NCBI RefSeq assembly: GCF_006636215.1
Contig: NZ_VIFM01000016.1
Span: forward strand, 1 to 64,000
Source: Myxococcus llanfairpwllgwyngyllgogerychwyrndrobwllllantysiliogogogochensis
Lineage (GTDB): Bacteria > Myxococcota > Myxococcia > Myxococcales > Myxococcaceae
Length of the DNA stretch: 64,000 nucleotides
Direction: 5' to 3'
Both the position numbers and the translations under genes were made by a program. Shown here one piece after another: positions 17,368 through 25,559 of this stretch (within the stretch, counting starts at the first letter, position 1; every line of letters starts with the position of its first letter). The notes under the pieces are model-generated. The model worked only from the letters and a program-made list of their open reading frames with translations, made no database searches and had not been told where the DNA came from.

Positions 17368-18471
17368 ATGAAAAGGGTTGAGTGCACGGAGGTGTTCCCC
17401 CGGTCCGCACCCGCGTCACCGCGCGCGGCGCCCACCATCGTCGCGAAGGACACGCTCCCCTTCGTCGAGTTCCTCGCCTTCGAGCCGCGAGGCTCGCTCC
17501 TGGTCGTCGAGTCCCCCGACCTCGCCCGTGAGCTCGGGCGGCTGCGGCGACGGAGCGGACCCCGCTTCGACCTCGAGGCCGAGCTCCCAGGCCTCATCGG
17601 CCCCGGGGCGCTCTCGCCGGGCGGACGCTGGCTCCTCGCGGGAGGCGCGCGCATCGGCGGGCAGCATGCCTGCTGCCAGTTGATCGACCTGCACTCCTTC
17701 CAGGTCGTCCACACGCTGCCCATCATGCGGCCCTTCGTATGGGTCGACGACGCGCACTTCATCGCCCAGTCCCCGAACTGGAAGCTCGCGTTCCCGGACG
17801 GGAACCCGGTGAGGTCCGAGACGCGCAGGGTGGACCCGGCCCTCGCCGCCGCGCATCCCGCGCTCGTGACGCCGGAGCCGTCCCTGGTGAGGGTCTCCCT
17901 CGCCACGCTCACCTGCGAACCCCTGCTGCCCGCCTTGTTGCTCGACGAGGAGGTGAAGGCGGTCCTGTCCCCGGACCGAGACATCCTCTACTCCACCACC
18001 CATTACTCCCGCATCAGCGCGGTCCGACTCACCGACGCCCGGCTGCTGTGGCAGCGCCCGCCGTCTCGGAATGTCATCGACGGCACCGTCACGGACCTGG
18101 CGCTCGACCCCGCGTTGCACCGCCTGGTGACCGTTGGTGGCGGGATGAGCCATGACATGCTCGTGCTCGACGCAACGAGCGGCGAGGAACTCGCGCGCCA
18201 CTCCTTGTCGATGCTCGCGCGCGGCCTGACGACGGGCCCGTCCACGCGAGGGGCCGCCCTCGGCTTCCGCGCGGATGGACTGGGAGTCATCGTCACCAAC
18301 AACGGCCTCGTCATCGAACTCGGCAAGGAGGGGCGCTGGAGCGCGTACAAGGCCGGAAGCCGCGCGTTCCGCGCCCTCGCGTTCTCCCGCGATGGGGCCT
18401 CCCTGGCCCTTGGTGGAGGGGAGAAGAACCTGCGCGCCGTCCCGCTCCCTCCAATCGAGGCGCGCCCCTGA
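17368..18471 (+). CDS. WD40-like beta-propeller protein, unknown function
   Basis: A 367-residue protein resembling degenerate WD40 repeats: recurrent short strands such as GALSPGGRWLLAGGARIGG, VKAVLSPDRDILYST and FRALAFSRDGASLALGGGEKNL, each spaced 40-60 residues apart with SPD or SRDG turns. No signal peptide and no enzymatic motif are visible. A cytoplasmic scaffold or binding role is likely by family analogy only. The gene sits alone between two inverted IS-end remnants (16889-16938 and 18620-18668), so it may be passenger DNA or simply bracketed by separate insertions. The start ATG has no clear ribosome site. Confidence 0.68.
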   Translation: MKRVECTEVFPRSAPASPRAAPTIVAKDTLPFVEFLAFEPRGSLLVVESPDLARELGRLRRRSGPRFDLEAELPGLIGPGALSPGGRWLLAGGARIGGQHACCQLIDLHSFQVVHTLPIMRPFVWVDDAHFIAQSPNWKLAFPDGNPVRSETRRVDPALAAAHPALVTPEPSLVRVSLATLTCEPLLPALLLDEEVKAVLSPDRDILYSTTHYSRISAVRLTDARLLWQRPPSRNVIDGTVTDLALDPALHRLVTVGGGMSHDMLVLDATSGEELARHSLSMLARGLTTGPSTRGAALGFRADGLGVIVTNNGLVIELGKEGRWSAYKAGSRAFRALAFSRDGASLALGGGEKNLRAVPLPPIEARP

Positions 18472-18619
18472 GCGCGGCGGCGCACCGGGTCCACCGCCGA
18501 TTCGTTTCTGTGTTGTAAATGACATCCGGGTAAAGGATGGGGCGGTGGAGCCGAGCCAGGAAGCCCCCGTGCCTTCGGAAGTCACCGCGAACCGTATCGT
18601 CCCCCACGTCGTTCCCTCG

Positions 18620-18668
18620 CAAGAAGTGGGTGGAACGCCCCGCCCTCACTGACCGGCATTGGCGCTAG
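18620..18668. repeat. IS terminal repeat, right copy (inverted)
   Basis: A 49-bp inverted counterpart of 16889-16938, ending GGCATTGGCGCTAG. Read on the plus strand it encodes KKWVERPALTDRHWR then TAG, i.e. another transposase C-terminal end oriented outwards. No longer transposase frame continues upstream of it. Confidence 0.72.
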
Positions 18669-18737
18669 AGAGGCACCTCGGGACGGGAGCACGGCCGGGC
18701 AAGGCAGGGGACTGACGGCTTCGCGTAGGATGGCGCT

Positions 18738-19466
18738 GTGAACGAGTCAGAACCGTCTGACCTCGCAACGATGCAGGTGGCGACCCTGCGCGGACTCGCC
18801 GAGCAGGCGTTGCTCGCGCAGCAAGGTGAGGCCACGCTCGACGTCGAGGCGCTGAGCGCGAGGCTGCGAGAAGTCGTTGAGCGGGGCGGGCCTCCCTCCC
18901 TGGGCGAGGTCCTGTTGGGCCTGCTTCAATCCAGGGCGCTGACGCATGTGCGCGACCGCCGTGGACTGTCGTGTCGGAAGCTCGCGGTGGAGGCGCTGCG
19001 CTCACTCGATGTCCCAGAGGCACGCGAGGTCCCCGAAGAGGACCTGGCCTTCGCGAACGCCCGGCCTCCACGTCTCCCCCGCTGGCTGGTCCCCATCGCG
19101 GCCACGCTCACCGCGCTCGGCGGTACCGTCGCCCTGCTGCTGGGGCTCATCCTTCCCGTCGTGGTGAATTTCCTCGCCAATCGCTACGAGTTCCCGCCCG
19201 TCTCCAATCTGATGGAGGGGCTGCTCGGAGGCGTGACCTTCTGGCGTGCCGTCAAGCTGGTCATCAACGCGGAGAGCCAACCCGAGGACCTCCGCGCATT
19301 GATGCTGCTCGCGGCGGCGAGCGTTGTCCTCTTCCTGCTGGACCTCCCCTACTTCCTCAACGGAGGTCCCAATGCCCTCACCGCGCCGCTGTTCGTCGGG
19401 GTTCCCTCGGCGCTGACGGCGCTGCTCCTCGGGGCCATGGGCGTTCGGCCCGCCTGGCGTTCGTGA
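18738..19466 (+). CDS. Integral membrane protein, unknown function
   Basis: A 242-residue protein from a GTG start with AGGA about 7 nt upstream. Residues 1-115 are soluble and helical (acidic, Leu-rich). Three to four membrane segments follow: LVPIAATLTALGGTVALLLG with LILPVVVNFLA, then LMLLAAASVVLFLLDLPYF, and FVGVPSALTALLLGAMGV. I do not recognise a family. Its last 118 bp overlap the 3' end of the convergent secreted protein gene, so the exact C-terminal assignment of one of the two deserves care. Confidence 0.62.
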   Translation: MNESEPSDLATMQVATLRGLAEQALLAQQGEATLDVEALSARLREVVERGGPPSLGEVLLGLLQSRALTHVRDRRGLSCRKLAVEALRSLDVPEAREVPEEDLAFANARPPRLPRWLVPIAATLTALGGTVALLLGLILPVVVNFLANRYEFPPVSNLMEGLLGGVTFWRAVKLVINAESQPEDLRALMLLAAASVVLFLLDLPYFLNGGPNALTAPLFVGVPSALTALLLGAMGVRPAWRS

Positions 19467-20188
19467 GCCTCACCCACCTTGGAGAAGACCGAGCTGGCGG
19501 AGCGGTGGGAGATGCGTTGATAGCGGGCATAGGCCTCCACGAGCGCGGTGCGCATGGCCGTGGGCTCCGTGGGCCCATGCCGCGCCACGGTGGTGGCCAG
19601 CGCCTCCAGGAGATAGGCCTCCGGCGCCATCAGCGTTCGCGTGAGCGCGACGGGGCTTACGCCTAGCGCCTTCAGCACCGGGCCGAAGAACTGCTCACTC
19701 ATGCAGGCCAGGACGACGACGGGCCTTGGCGTGGCACCCGGCGGCGTCTCCACCTGGGGAGGCGCGCGGTCCATCAGCCGGTCATGCCCGGCCCACACCA
19801 GCAGGTCGGCCCGGCTCGCGCCCGCCGCCGCGCGAAGGAAGTCCTCCAGCGCGGTGTCAATCCGGTCGCCCGCATAGGCATGGAGCCGCAGCCGCACGGG
19901 CCGCTCTCCCCTGCCGGCGGTCCGCTCCAGCACGAGCACGCGCAACACCGCGGACTCCGCCGGCCCCGCCTCGCGGCTCACCACCTTGAATCCCGGGGCC
20001 CGTGAGAGGAACCGCTCCGCGCCATACATCGCGCCCCAGTAGAGGTTCGTCTCCAGGGCACGAGGCGCACCCGCCGGTGCACGGCCACACTGAATCAAGG
20101 CGTTGTCACACAGCGGGACGAAGACCTCGACCTCCACCGCCGCCACGGGAGGCACGGCGAGCAGGCTCAGCAACACGAGGGTCAGCAA
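19349..20188 (-). CDS. Exported protein with possible caspase-like His/Cys dyad
   Basis: A 279-residue protein. The TTG at 20188 was chosen because GGAGG lies 6 nt upstream and it begins a typical signal peptide (LTLVLLSLLAVPPVAA). The mature part has two N-terminal Cys (PLCDNALIQCGRA). A later core has a hydrophobic strand ending LLVWAGHD (His135) and a second strand VVVLACMSEQFF (Cys162). Hydrophobic strand plus GH, then strand plus AC, is the layout of clan CD peptidases (caspases, gingipains), but overall similarity is weak. Its 3' end overlaps the membrane protein gene on the other strand by 118 bp; the tail after about residue 255 is low in coherence. Confidence 0.58.
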   Translation of the reverse strand: MLTLVLLSLLAVPPVAAVEVEVFVPLCDNALIQCGRAPAGAPRALETNLYWGAMYGAERFLSRAPGFKVVSREAGPAESAVLRVLVLERTAGRGERPVRLRLHAYAGDRIDTALEDFLRAAAGASRADLLVWAGHDRLMDRAPPQVETPPGATPRPVVVLACMSEQFFGPVLKALGVSPVALTRTLMAPEAYLLEALATTVARHGPTEPTAMRTALVEAYARYQRISHRSASSVFSKVGEAHERQAGRTPMAPRSSAVSAEGTPTNSGAVRALGPPLRK

Positions 20189-20279
20189 GAAGGACCTCCA
20201 GGGGTGACTCGAAGAGACACCCCCGGCCCGTCCAGCCGTTCCATCGAGCGTGAAGTTCGCCCTCGCGCCTACCCGTCCG

Positions 20280-21716
20280 TCACTGCCACTTGTAGACGAG
20301 GCCCTGCGCGTTGAGGCCCCACACGGAGCCATCCCCCGCGGCGGAGATGTTGCGCAGCGCGCCGGGCACCTTCTGCCAGGCCGTCCCACTCCACTGGTAG
20401 ACCTGGTCCGAGCCGTCCAGCGCCCAGATGTTCTTCACGTTGCCCACGGACACGAACGTCATTCCGGCGGGGATGTTCCAGGTCCACTTCGTGCCGTCCC
20501 AGCGGAGCACGCGGTTGGAGTCCGCGGGATTCGTCGCCCACAGCTCGCCATCCGCGCCCACGGAGAGCTGGCTGACGCAGCAGCCCTTCTTCTCCCACGC
20601 GGAGCCGGTCCACCGGAACAACGAGCCACCGGTGTCCAGACCCCAGGCCGTGGTCGCGTTGATGGCGGTGACCTGCTTCATGCCCGTGGGCAGGTTCCAG
20701 GTCCACTTGTTGCCCGTCGCATCCCACTTCAGCACGCGCAGCGAGTCCGGGGGATTGGTGGCCCACAGCGTCCCATCCGAGGCCGTGGAGATGTTCGTCA
20801 CCGTGCCGCCCATCTTCTGCCAGGTCGCGCCCGTCCACTTCCAATTGAAGCCCGCGGTATCAAGGCCCCAGACGGCGTTCGCGCTCCCCACGGAGATCTG
20901 CTTGAGCGTCGCGCCCTGGGGGCCCGGCTGCAGCACCCACTGCGGCGTCGGAGACGCCAGCAGGTCACTCCACTTCATGGTGATTTTCGCATCCGACTGG
21001 CCCGCGAACGTCACCGTCTTGTCCGTGGTGCTCACGGTGATGCCGTACACGTAACGCGCACCCGGCTTCTCCCACTGCGCGACGACCTTGCCCGCGGCGT
21101 CGTACGCGACGATGCCCATGCCGACGCGGTTGTCCGTGTAGCTGAAGGCCCAGATGGTGTAGCCCTTCCACTTGATGACCGGACAGGTGGCGGCGGCCGC
21201 TCCGGTGCCAGGCCCCTGCGTACACGTGACCTTCATCCCGGAGGGAATCGCGGGCGCAGGCACGGGAGGAACCAGGACGACCACGGGAGGCGGCACCAGC
21301 TCGTCCCAGGTCATGGTGATCTTCGCGTCCGTCTGCCCGGCGAACGTCACCGTCTTGTTCGTGGGGTTCACCGTGATGCCATACACATAACGCGCGCCCG
21401 GCTTCTCCCACTTCGCCGCGAGCGCGCCCGTGGCGTCGTACGCCGCGATGGTCATCCCGATGCGGTTGTCGCCGTAGCTGAGCGCCCAGTACGTGTAGCC
21501 GTCGTACTTGAGCACGGGACACGTGGCGGCCGCGGCCCCCGTGCCGGGTCCCTGCGTACAGGTCACCTTGGTGCCAGCGGGAAGCGCGGGAGGGGGGCTC
21601 GGCGGGACCTGCGCGATGGCGGGGAGCGGCTGCGCGACCGCCTGGGAGCTGGCGGTGACAGACATCAAGCCCAGACACAGGGCCGCGAGGTTCGCGAACT
21701 TCAATGAGGGGTTCAT
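20280..21716 (-). CDS. Secreted tectonin beta-propeller protein
   Basis: A 478-residue exported protein with a signal peptide (LAALCLGLMSVTASSQAVAQ). Residues about 45-145 and about 160-250 are two nearly identical modules. Each starts with KVTCTQGPGTGAAAATCPV, continues through a WA-x-SY-x-DNR strand and ends KTVTFAGQ-x-DAKITM. A Pro/Val-rich linker joins them. Residues about 265-478 are tectonin repeats, recognisable by VWGLD-x-G and LWATNP blades every 35-40 residues. Tectonins in myxobacteria and slime moulds bind sugars such as LPS O-antigen or O-methylated glycans, so surface or prey glycan binding is likely. ATG 21716 begins the signal peptide; its ribosome site is weak. Confidence 0.85.
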   Translation of the reverse strand: MNPSLKFANLAALCLGLMSVTASSQAVAQPLPAIAQVPPSPPPALPAGTKVTCTQGPGTGAAAATCPVLKYDGYTYWALSYGDNRIGMTIAAYDATGALAAKWEKPGARYVYGITVNPTNKTVTFAGQTDAKITMTWDELVPPPVVVLVPPVPAPAIPSGMKVTCTQGPGTGAAAATCPVIKWKGYTIWAFSYTDNRVGMGIVAYDAAGKVVAQWEKPGARYVYGITVSTTDKTVTFAGQSDAKITMKWSDLLASPTPQWVLQPGPQGATLKQISVGSANAVWGLDTAGFNWKWTGATWQKMGGTVTNISTASDGTLWATNPPDSLRVLKWDATGNKWTWNLPTGMKQVTAINATTAWGLDTGGSLFRWTGSAWEKKGCCVSQLSVGADGELWATNPADSNRVLRWDGTKWTWNIPAGMTFVSVGNVKNIWALDGSDQVYQWSGTAWQKVPGALRNISAAGDGSVWGLNAQGLVYKWQ

Positions 21717-22031
21717 GGGGGCGTGTCGCTTTCGGGGGGTCGAAGTGACTGCGAACAGCCCGAGAGCAACAAGCAGGCCAGTCAGGCTCCATCCATTCCA
21801 GAGGGGCGAGGCCCACCCGATGCACGGGGTCGGGTGTGTCAAAAGTCGCTCCTCGCGCTTCTTGACGTGTCCGTTGACGTGTCAGCGCGGTGGGCCGTCT
21901 CGACAGCCCCTGGGTTGACCACATCTGCTTCTCCACGCCCACTCCCCCATGGCCTCACGGGTCATCGTCGGCGATGGTCCAGGGATGGGGCGAGCAGGAC
22001 TTCGCTCCACGGTGAATCTGGAGAGCGCACC

Positions 22032-23489
22032 ATGTCGCGTATCGTCGAGCTGTGGGATGCGTGGAGCGCGCGCCAGACACACGCGGGCCTTGGCGCGCTC
22101 TTCGGCGCGGAGCCACTCTCGCGAGAGCAACTGGAGCGCTACGAGGCCGCGTTCTGGCGGCGCGGGTTCGAGCTGCGGGGCGACCTGCGCGAGCTGCTCG
22201 AAGCACGGGGCCTCGTGTGGGTCTCTCCCATCGAACTCGACGACGGTGACGAAGCTCCAGGACTGCGCCTGCTCAGCGCGCCGAGGCTGCTCGACGAACA
22301 CGACCGCCACCTGGAGCTGGCCGAACTCAACGGCGTGCCCCGTGCCGAGCAGTGGATGTTGTTCACGACGGAGCGAGACCTCGAGCCCGCATGGGCGCTC
22401 GATGCCCGCTTCGGAGGGATGAGTGGCCCGAGCGTCGGCCAGTACCATCAAGACCTCGTCTGCACCCAGCCCGTGGGCCCCACCGAACCGCTGCCGCTCG
22501 CATCCCCCGACGTCCACTCCTGGCTCGCCGAGAGGCTCCAGGACATCGAGGCCCGGTGGCGGAGCCTGCCGCGCGAGGGGCTCGAACAACGCAAGCCCCC
22601 TTCCTCAGGCGCGGAGTCCTTCGAGGCACAGCAGGCAGCGGCCCTCACGGCGGCCGAGGCGCGCATCGCCAGAGGAGGGCTCCGCTGGGAGAAACTCGAC
22701 GTCGACTGGCGCCGCGTCGCGAGCGGCACGCGAGACACCGCACTGCTCCAGCGTGTCCTCGAAGGCGTGCGGCAGGACCGCCGTCAAGGACGCCCTGGCA
22801 TTCCCTTCGACCTGATGGCGCAAGGCGTGGCCTGGCCCTGGGACTACCCAGGTCCGGGGCAGCTCGCGGCACGACTCGATGAACCGGAGCGAAGAAAGCT
22901 CATGGGATGGGCCCTCGAACGCGCCGGTGCTCGCCCGCTCGGCGGTGAGGGGCTCCGCTCCGCGCTCGACACGTTGCACTCGGGAAGCCCTGGCTCCAGA
23001 GACCTGCTGCGACAGGTCTCGCTCGAAGGGTGGACGGAGCGCGCCATCAACCTCACGACCGCCGGGGGACGCGGTCGGCTCCTCGCGCGTGCCGCGGCGC
23101 TCGCGATGTCGGACCCGACCGAGAACAACGTGGAGCGCGTACTGACCTTGTGCGCCTGCGTTGGTGCGGGGACGCATGGGGCGTGGAACCTGCTCGATGC
23201 ATGGGACCACCTCGACGCGGTGCTGAACGGGCGGACCCTGCCAGGCGTCGAGGCACGGCTCACACCAGCAGTCCCTGATTCGGCGCTCGTCACCGAGCTG
23301 CGCGCCTGGTTGCTCGCGCACCCCGGTCCCCAGCGCAAACTCGCGGAGGAGCTGGGCACGGAGTGGGCACTCCGGCTGAGCGCCGCGTCACCCGTTGAGC
23401 ATGAGCCCCTCACCCGCCTCCTCAAGAGCGCGCTCAAGTCCCCGAAGCTCACGGGCGAACTGGCGGCCCTGCTCGCGCGCCTGAACTGA
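22032..23489 (+). CDS. Hypothetical protein, about 485 residues
   Basis: A 485-residue soluble protein. I do not recognise a family. The first 130 residues (WRRGFELRGDLRELLEARG, then LRLLSAPRLLDEHDRHLELA) vaguely recall SMI1/KNR4-like folds used as immunity or scaffold domains, but the match is weak. The C-terminal 250 residues are helical and Leu/Arg/Ala-rich, possibly repeats. ATG 22032 is the first start in a coherent frame; the frame is open further upstream but codes poorly there. The MazF-like gene follows 40 bp downstream on the same strand, so the two may be cotranscribed. The protein does not look like an antitoxin. Confidence 0.6.
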   Translation: MSRIVELWDAWSARQTHAGLGALFGAEPLSREQLERYEAAFWRRGFELRGDLRELLEARGLVWVSPIELDDGDEAPGLRLLSAPRLLDEHDRHLELAELNGVPRAEQWMLFTTERDLEPAWALDARFGGMSGPSVGQYHQDLVCTQPVGPTEPLPLASPDVHSWLAERLQDIEARWRSLPREGLEQRKPPSSGAESFEAQQAAALTAAEARIARGGLRWEKLDVDWRRVASGTRDTALLQRVLEGVRQDRRQGRPGIPFDLMAQGVAWPWDYPGPGQLAARLDEPERRKLMGWALERAGARPLGGEGLRSALDTLHSGSPGSRDLLRQVSLEGWTERAINLTTAGGRGRLLARAAALAMSDPTENNVERVLTLCACVGAGTHGAWNLLDAWDHLDAVLNGRTLPGVEARLTPAVPDSALVTELRAWLLAHPGPQRKLAEELGTEWALRLSAASPVEHEPLTRLLKSALKSPKLTGELAALLARLN

Positions 23490-23529
23490 AGCGAGGACAG
23501 GGCCTACCCGGAGCGCTACAAGGACCGCC

Positions 23530-23910
23530 ATGCAAGAGCCCCGGCCCCCACGGACCCTCCACCGAGGCGACCTCTACTGGATGGAGTCCGATGAAGCGCG
23601 AGGGTCGATTCCCCCCATCCTGCATCCTCACCTGGTGATTCAGGACGACGTCTTCAACCACTCGCGCATCCACACCGTGGTCGTCTGCGCGGTGACGTCG
23701 AACCTGAAGCGCGCGAACGAGCCGGGCAACGTGCTGCTCGACGTGGGTGAAGGCAACCTGCCCAAGCACAGTGTGCTGGTCGTGTCGCAAGTCTCCTCCG
23801 TGGAGAAGACGCGACTGGGCGAGTACATCGGCACGCTCTCCGCGCAGCGGGTGGAGCAGGTGCTCGCGGGCCTGCGATTCCAGCAGGCCGCGTTCTTCAA
23901 CGGCCGATGA
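23530..23910 (+). CDS. PemK/MazF-family mRNA endoribonuclease toxin
   Basis: A 126-residue protein of the MazF/PemK/CcdB fold: an N-terminal HRGDLYWMESD (usually GDIxxxxL/VxP), a central HPHLVIQDD corresponding to the R-P-x-V-I-x strand, and TVVVCAVTSNLKRANEPGNV with the typical VCxxTSN-x-x-x-x-xPxxV block. The SVLVVSQVSSVEK segment matches VxxxQxxxVDK. The His-Pro in place of the usual Arg-Pro is a deviation. No small antitoxin gene precedes or follows it. Myxococcus xanthus has a solitary MazF without MazE, used in developmental cell death, and this gene may be its relative. It lies 40 bp after the hypothetical gene. Confidence 0.85.
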   Translation: MQEPRPPRTLHRGDLYWMESDEARGSIPPILHPHLVIQDDVFNHSRIHTVVVCAVTSNLKRANEPGNVLLDVGEGNLPKHSVLVVSQVSSVEKTRLGEYIGTLSAQRVEQVLAGLRFQQAAFFNGR

Positions 23911-23935
23911 CTCGCCACACGGACGACAGCCGCGC

Positions 23936-24736
23936 TCAGGGGCGCTTGCCACCAGCGGGCGCTCGGCGGTCCGCTTGCAGCCAGCGGCTCACTTCGTCCA
24001 GGTACTCACGCGGGAGCGCATGACCACTGCCGAAGGTCTTGTGCACCTTGCGACGAGACGGGGCCGCGTCGAACAGCGCACGGCTTTCCGCGACAGGGGC
24101 GAAGTCATCCTGGTTCGCCGTCAGCAGCAGCCAGTCCTGGTGAATCCGTGACATGTGTCGCGAGGGTGCAATCTCCTCCATCGACGGGTCGATGTGGGGC
24201 GGCACCATCGTGACGAGGTGGGTGACACGAGGCTCACGCGCCGCGAGCACGAGCCCCACCTGGGCACCCATGCTGTACCCGGCGACGAGCACCCTGGGCG
24301 GCTTGCCCTTCGCCAGCACGGCGGTGAGCAGCGCGTGGGCGTCCTTGATGGTGTCGGCAATCATCGCGATATACGGGCCGGGCTCGCCACGGTGAGCCTG
24401 CTTGGCGAGCGCCCCAGGCTTCGCCTCGGGGGTGGCCCGCTCCCCGTGTCGTCGCGCATCCATGAGATAGACGCGGTAGCCGGCCCGCAGCAGCGCGTCC
24501 TTCAACACACCGCCATGCGTGGGGGCCGCGTCCGACAGCCAGTCCTCCTTCTTCCGGGTGAGGCCGTGCAGGAGGATGGCCACCGGGGGGTTCGCCGCGC
24601 CGCCCTCGGGCTCCAGCACCTGGGTGGGGATGCGTTCTCCGTCCGCGCCCCGCACGTCCAGCGGGGCCCCCGGTTCGGCGGCGTGGGCCAGGGAAGCGGA
24701 CAGCAGCAGCAGGCACAGCGAGAGCAGGCGAGTCAT
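23936..24736 (-). CDS. Exported alpha/beta hydrolase
   Basis: A 266-residue hydrolase with a signal peptide (LLSLCLLLLSASLAHA). The fold shows the oxyanion strand VAILLHGLTRKKEDW, the nucleophile elbow AGYSMGAQVG (Ser), a late strand WLLLTANQDDFAP that supplies an Asp, and GSGHALP with the catalytic His. It is a periplasmic or secreted esterase/peptidase-like enzyme; the substrate is unknown. ATG 24736 has GAGGA 9 nt upstream. The gene diverges from the OmpR-type response regulator over a region with operator-like repeats, and so may be under its control. Confidence 0.85.
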   Translation of the reverse strand: MTRLLSLCLLLLSASLAHAAEPGAPLDVRGADGERIPTQVLEPEGGAANPPVAILLHGLTRKKEDWLSDAAPTHGGVLKDALLRAGYRVYLMDARRHGERATPEAKPGALAKQAHRGEPGPYIAMIADTIKDAHALLTAVLAKGKPPRVLVAGYSMGAQVGLVLAAREPRVTHLVTMVPPHIDPSMEEIAPSRHMSRIHQDWLLLTANQDDFAPVAESRALFDAAPSRRKVHKTFGSGHALPREYLDEVSRWLQADRRAPAGGKRP

Positions 24737-24795
24737 GTCGGGATTCCTCGAAGTGAGAGGCCCCGCCACCTTGCCAACGCCCACGTCAGCCACAC

Positions 24796-24823
24796 GTCAA
24801 CGCCGGGTTGACCTCCGGTTGAC
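24796..24823. promoter_or_regulatory. Response-regulator-type binding repeats
   Basis: GGTTGAC occurs at 24806-24812 and 24817-24823, an 11-bp period (one helical turn) expected for OmpR-family dimers. GTCAAC (24796-24801) with GTTGAC (24807-24812) also forms a perfect inverted repeat. It lies between the divergent hydrolase and response regulator genes, 62 bp before the latter. Autoregulation is the simplest reading. Confidence 0.55.
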
Positions 24824-24884
24824 GCGGCGACTGATAACCTGGGGCCCTCTCCTTCCAAGGTCCCCTGCCCTCCCGGGCATCCCC

Positions 24885-25559
24885 ATGCGAGTGCTCATCG
24901 TCGAAGACAACCGCGACCTCCAGGCGAACATCGCCCGGTTCCTGGGAGCGGACTTCCAGTTGGACTTCGCCACCACGGGGCCGCAGGGACTCACGCTCGC
25001 GCTGGGCCATGAATACGACGTCATCGTCCTGGACCTGATGTTGCCAGGTTTGAACGGCATCGAGCTGTGTCAGCGCTACCGGGAGCTCGCGCCCCGGCTG
25101 GTCCCCATCCTGATGCTGACCGCGCGGGACACGCTCGAAGACAAGGAGGAGGGTTTTCGCGCGGGCGCGGATGACTACCTCGTGAAGCCGTTCTCCCTGC
25201 GCGAGCTGCGCCTGCGCCTCGAGGCCCTGGCGCGGCGCCCCGTGCCTCCAAGTGGACGACGGCTGACGGTGGGACAGCTCACCCTGGAGCCGGACACCGG
25301 CTACACGCGGCTGGGCGAGCGCACCGTGCGCCTCAACAGGACGGAGGCGCTCATCCTGAAGCTGCTCATGGAGGCCGCGCCCAAGCCTGTCTCCACGGAG
25401 AAGCTGGCCCACCAGCTCTGGGGCGACGAGGCCCCGGAATCCAGCGCCCTGCGCACCCATGTCTATGCCCTGCGAGGCGCGCTCGCGGAGTTGGGGATGA
25501 GCCCCTCCATCACCACCCGGCGCAATGAGGGCTACAGCCTGGATGCGCCCCAAGACTAG
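24885..25559 (+). CDS. OmpR-family response regulator
   Basis: A 224-residue regulator. The receiver has EDN near the start, phosphoacceptor Asp50 in VIVLDLMLPG, Thr in MLTAR and Lys in YLVKPFSLREL. The C-terminal winged helix ends RTHVYALRGAL, then TTRRNEGYSL. ATG 24885 was chosen because it begins the first receiver strand; no ribosome site is visible, so it may be leaderless. The frame is open upstream but not coding. It overlaps the kinase gene by 17 bp, a classic two-component pair. Repeats at 24796-24823 may be its own operator. Confidence 0.93.
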   Translation: MRVLIVEDNRDLQANIARFLGADFQLDFATTGPQGLTLALGHEYDVIVLDLMLPGLNGIELCQRYRELAPRLVPILMLTARDTLEDKEEGFRAGADDYLVKPFSLRELRLRLEALARRPVPPSGRRLTVGQLTLEPDTGYTRLGERTVRLNRTEALILKLLMEAAPKPVSTEKLAHQLWGDEAPESSALRTHVYALRGALAELGMSPSITTRRNEGYSLDAPQD

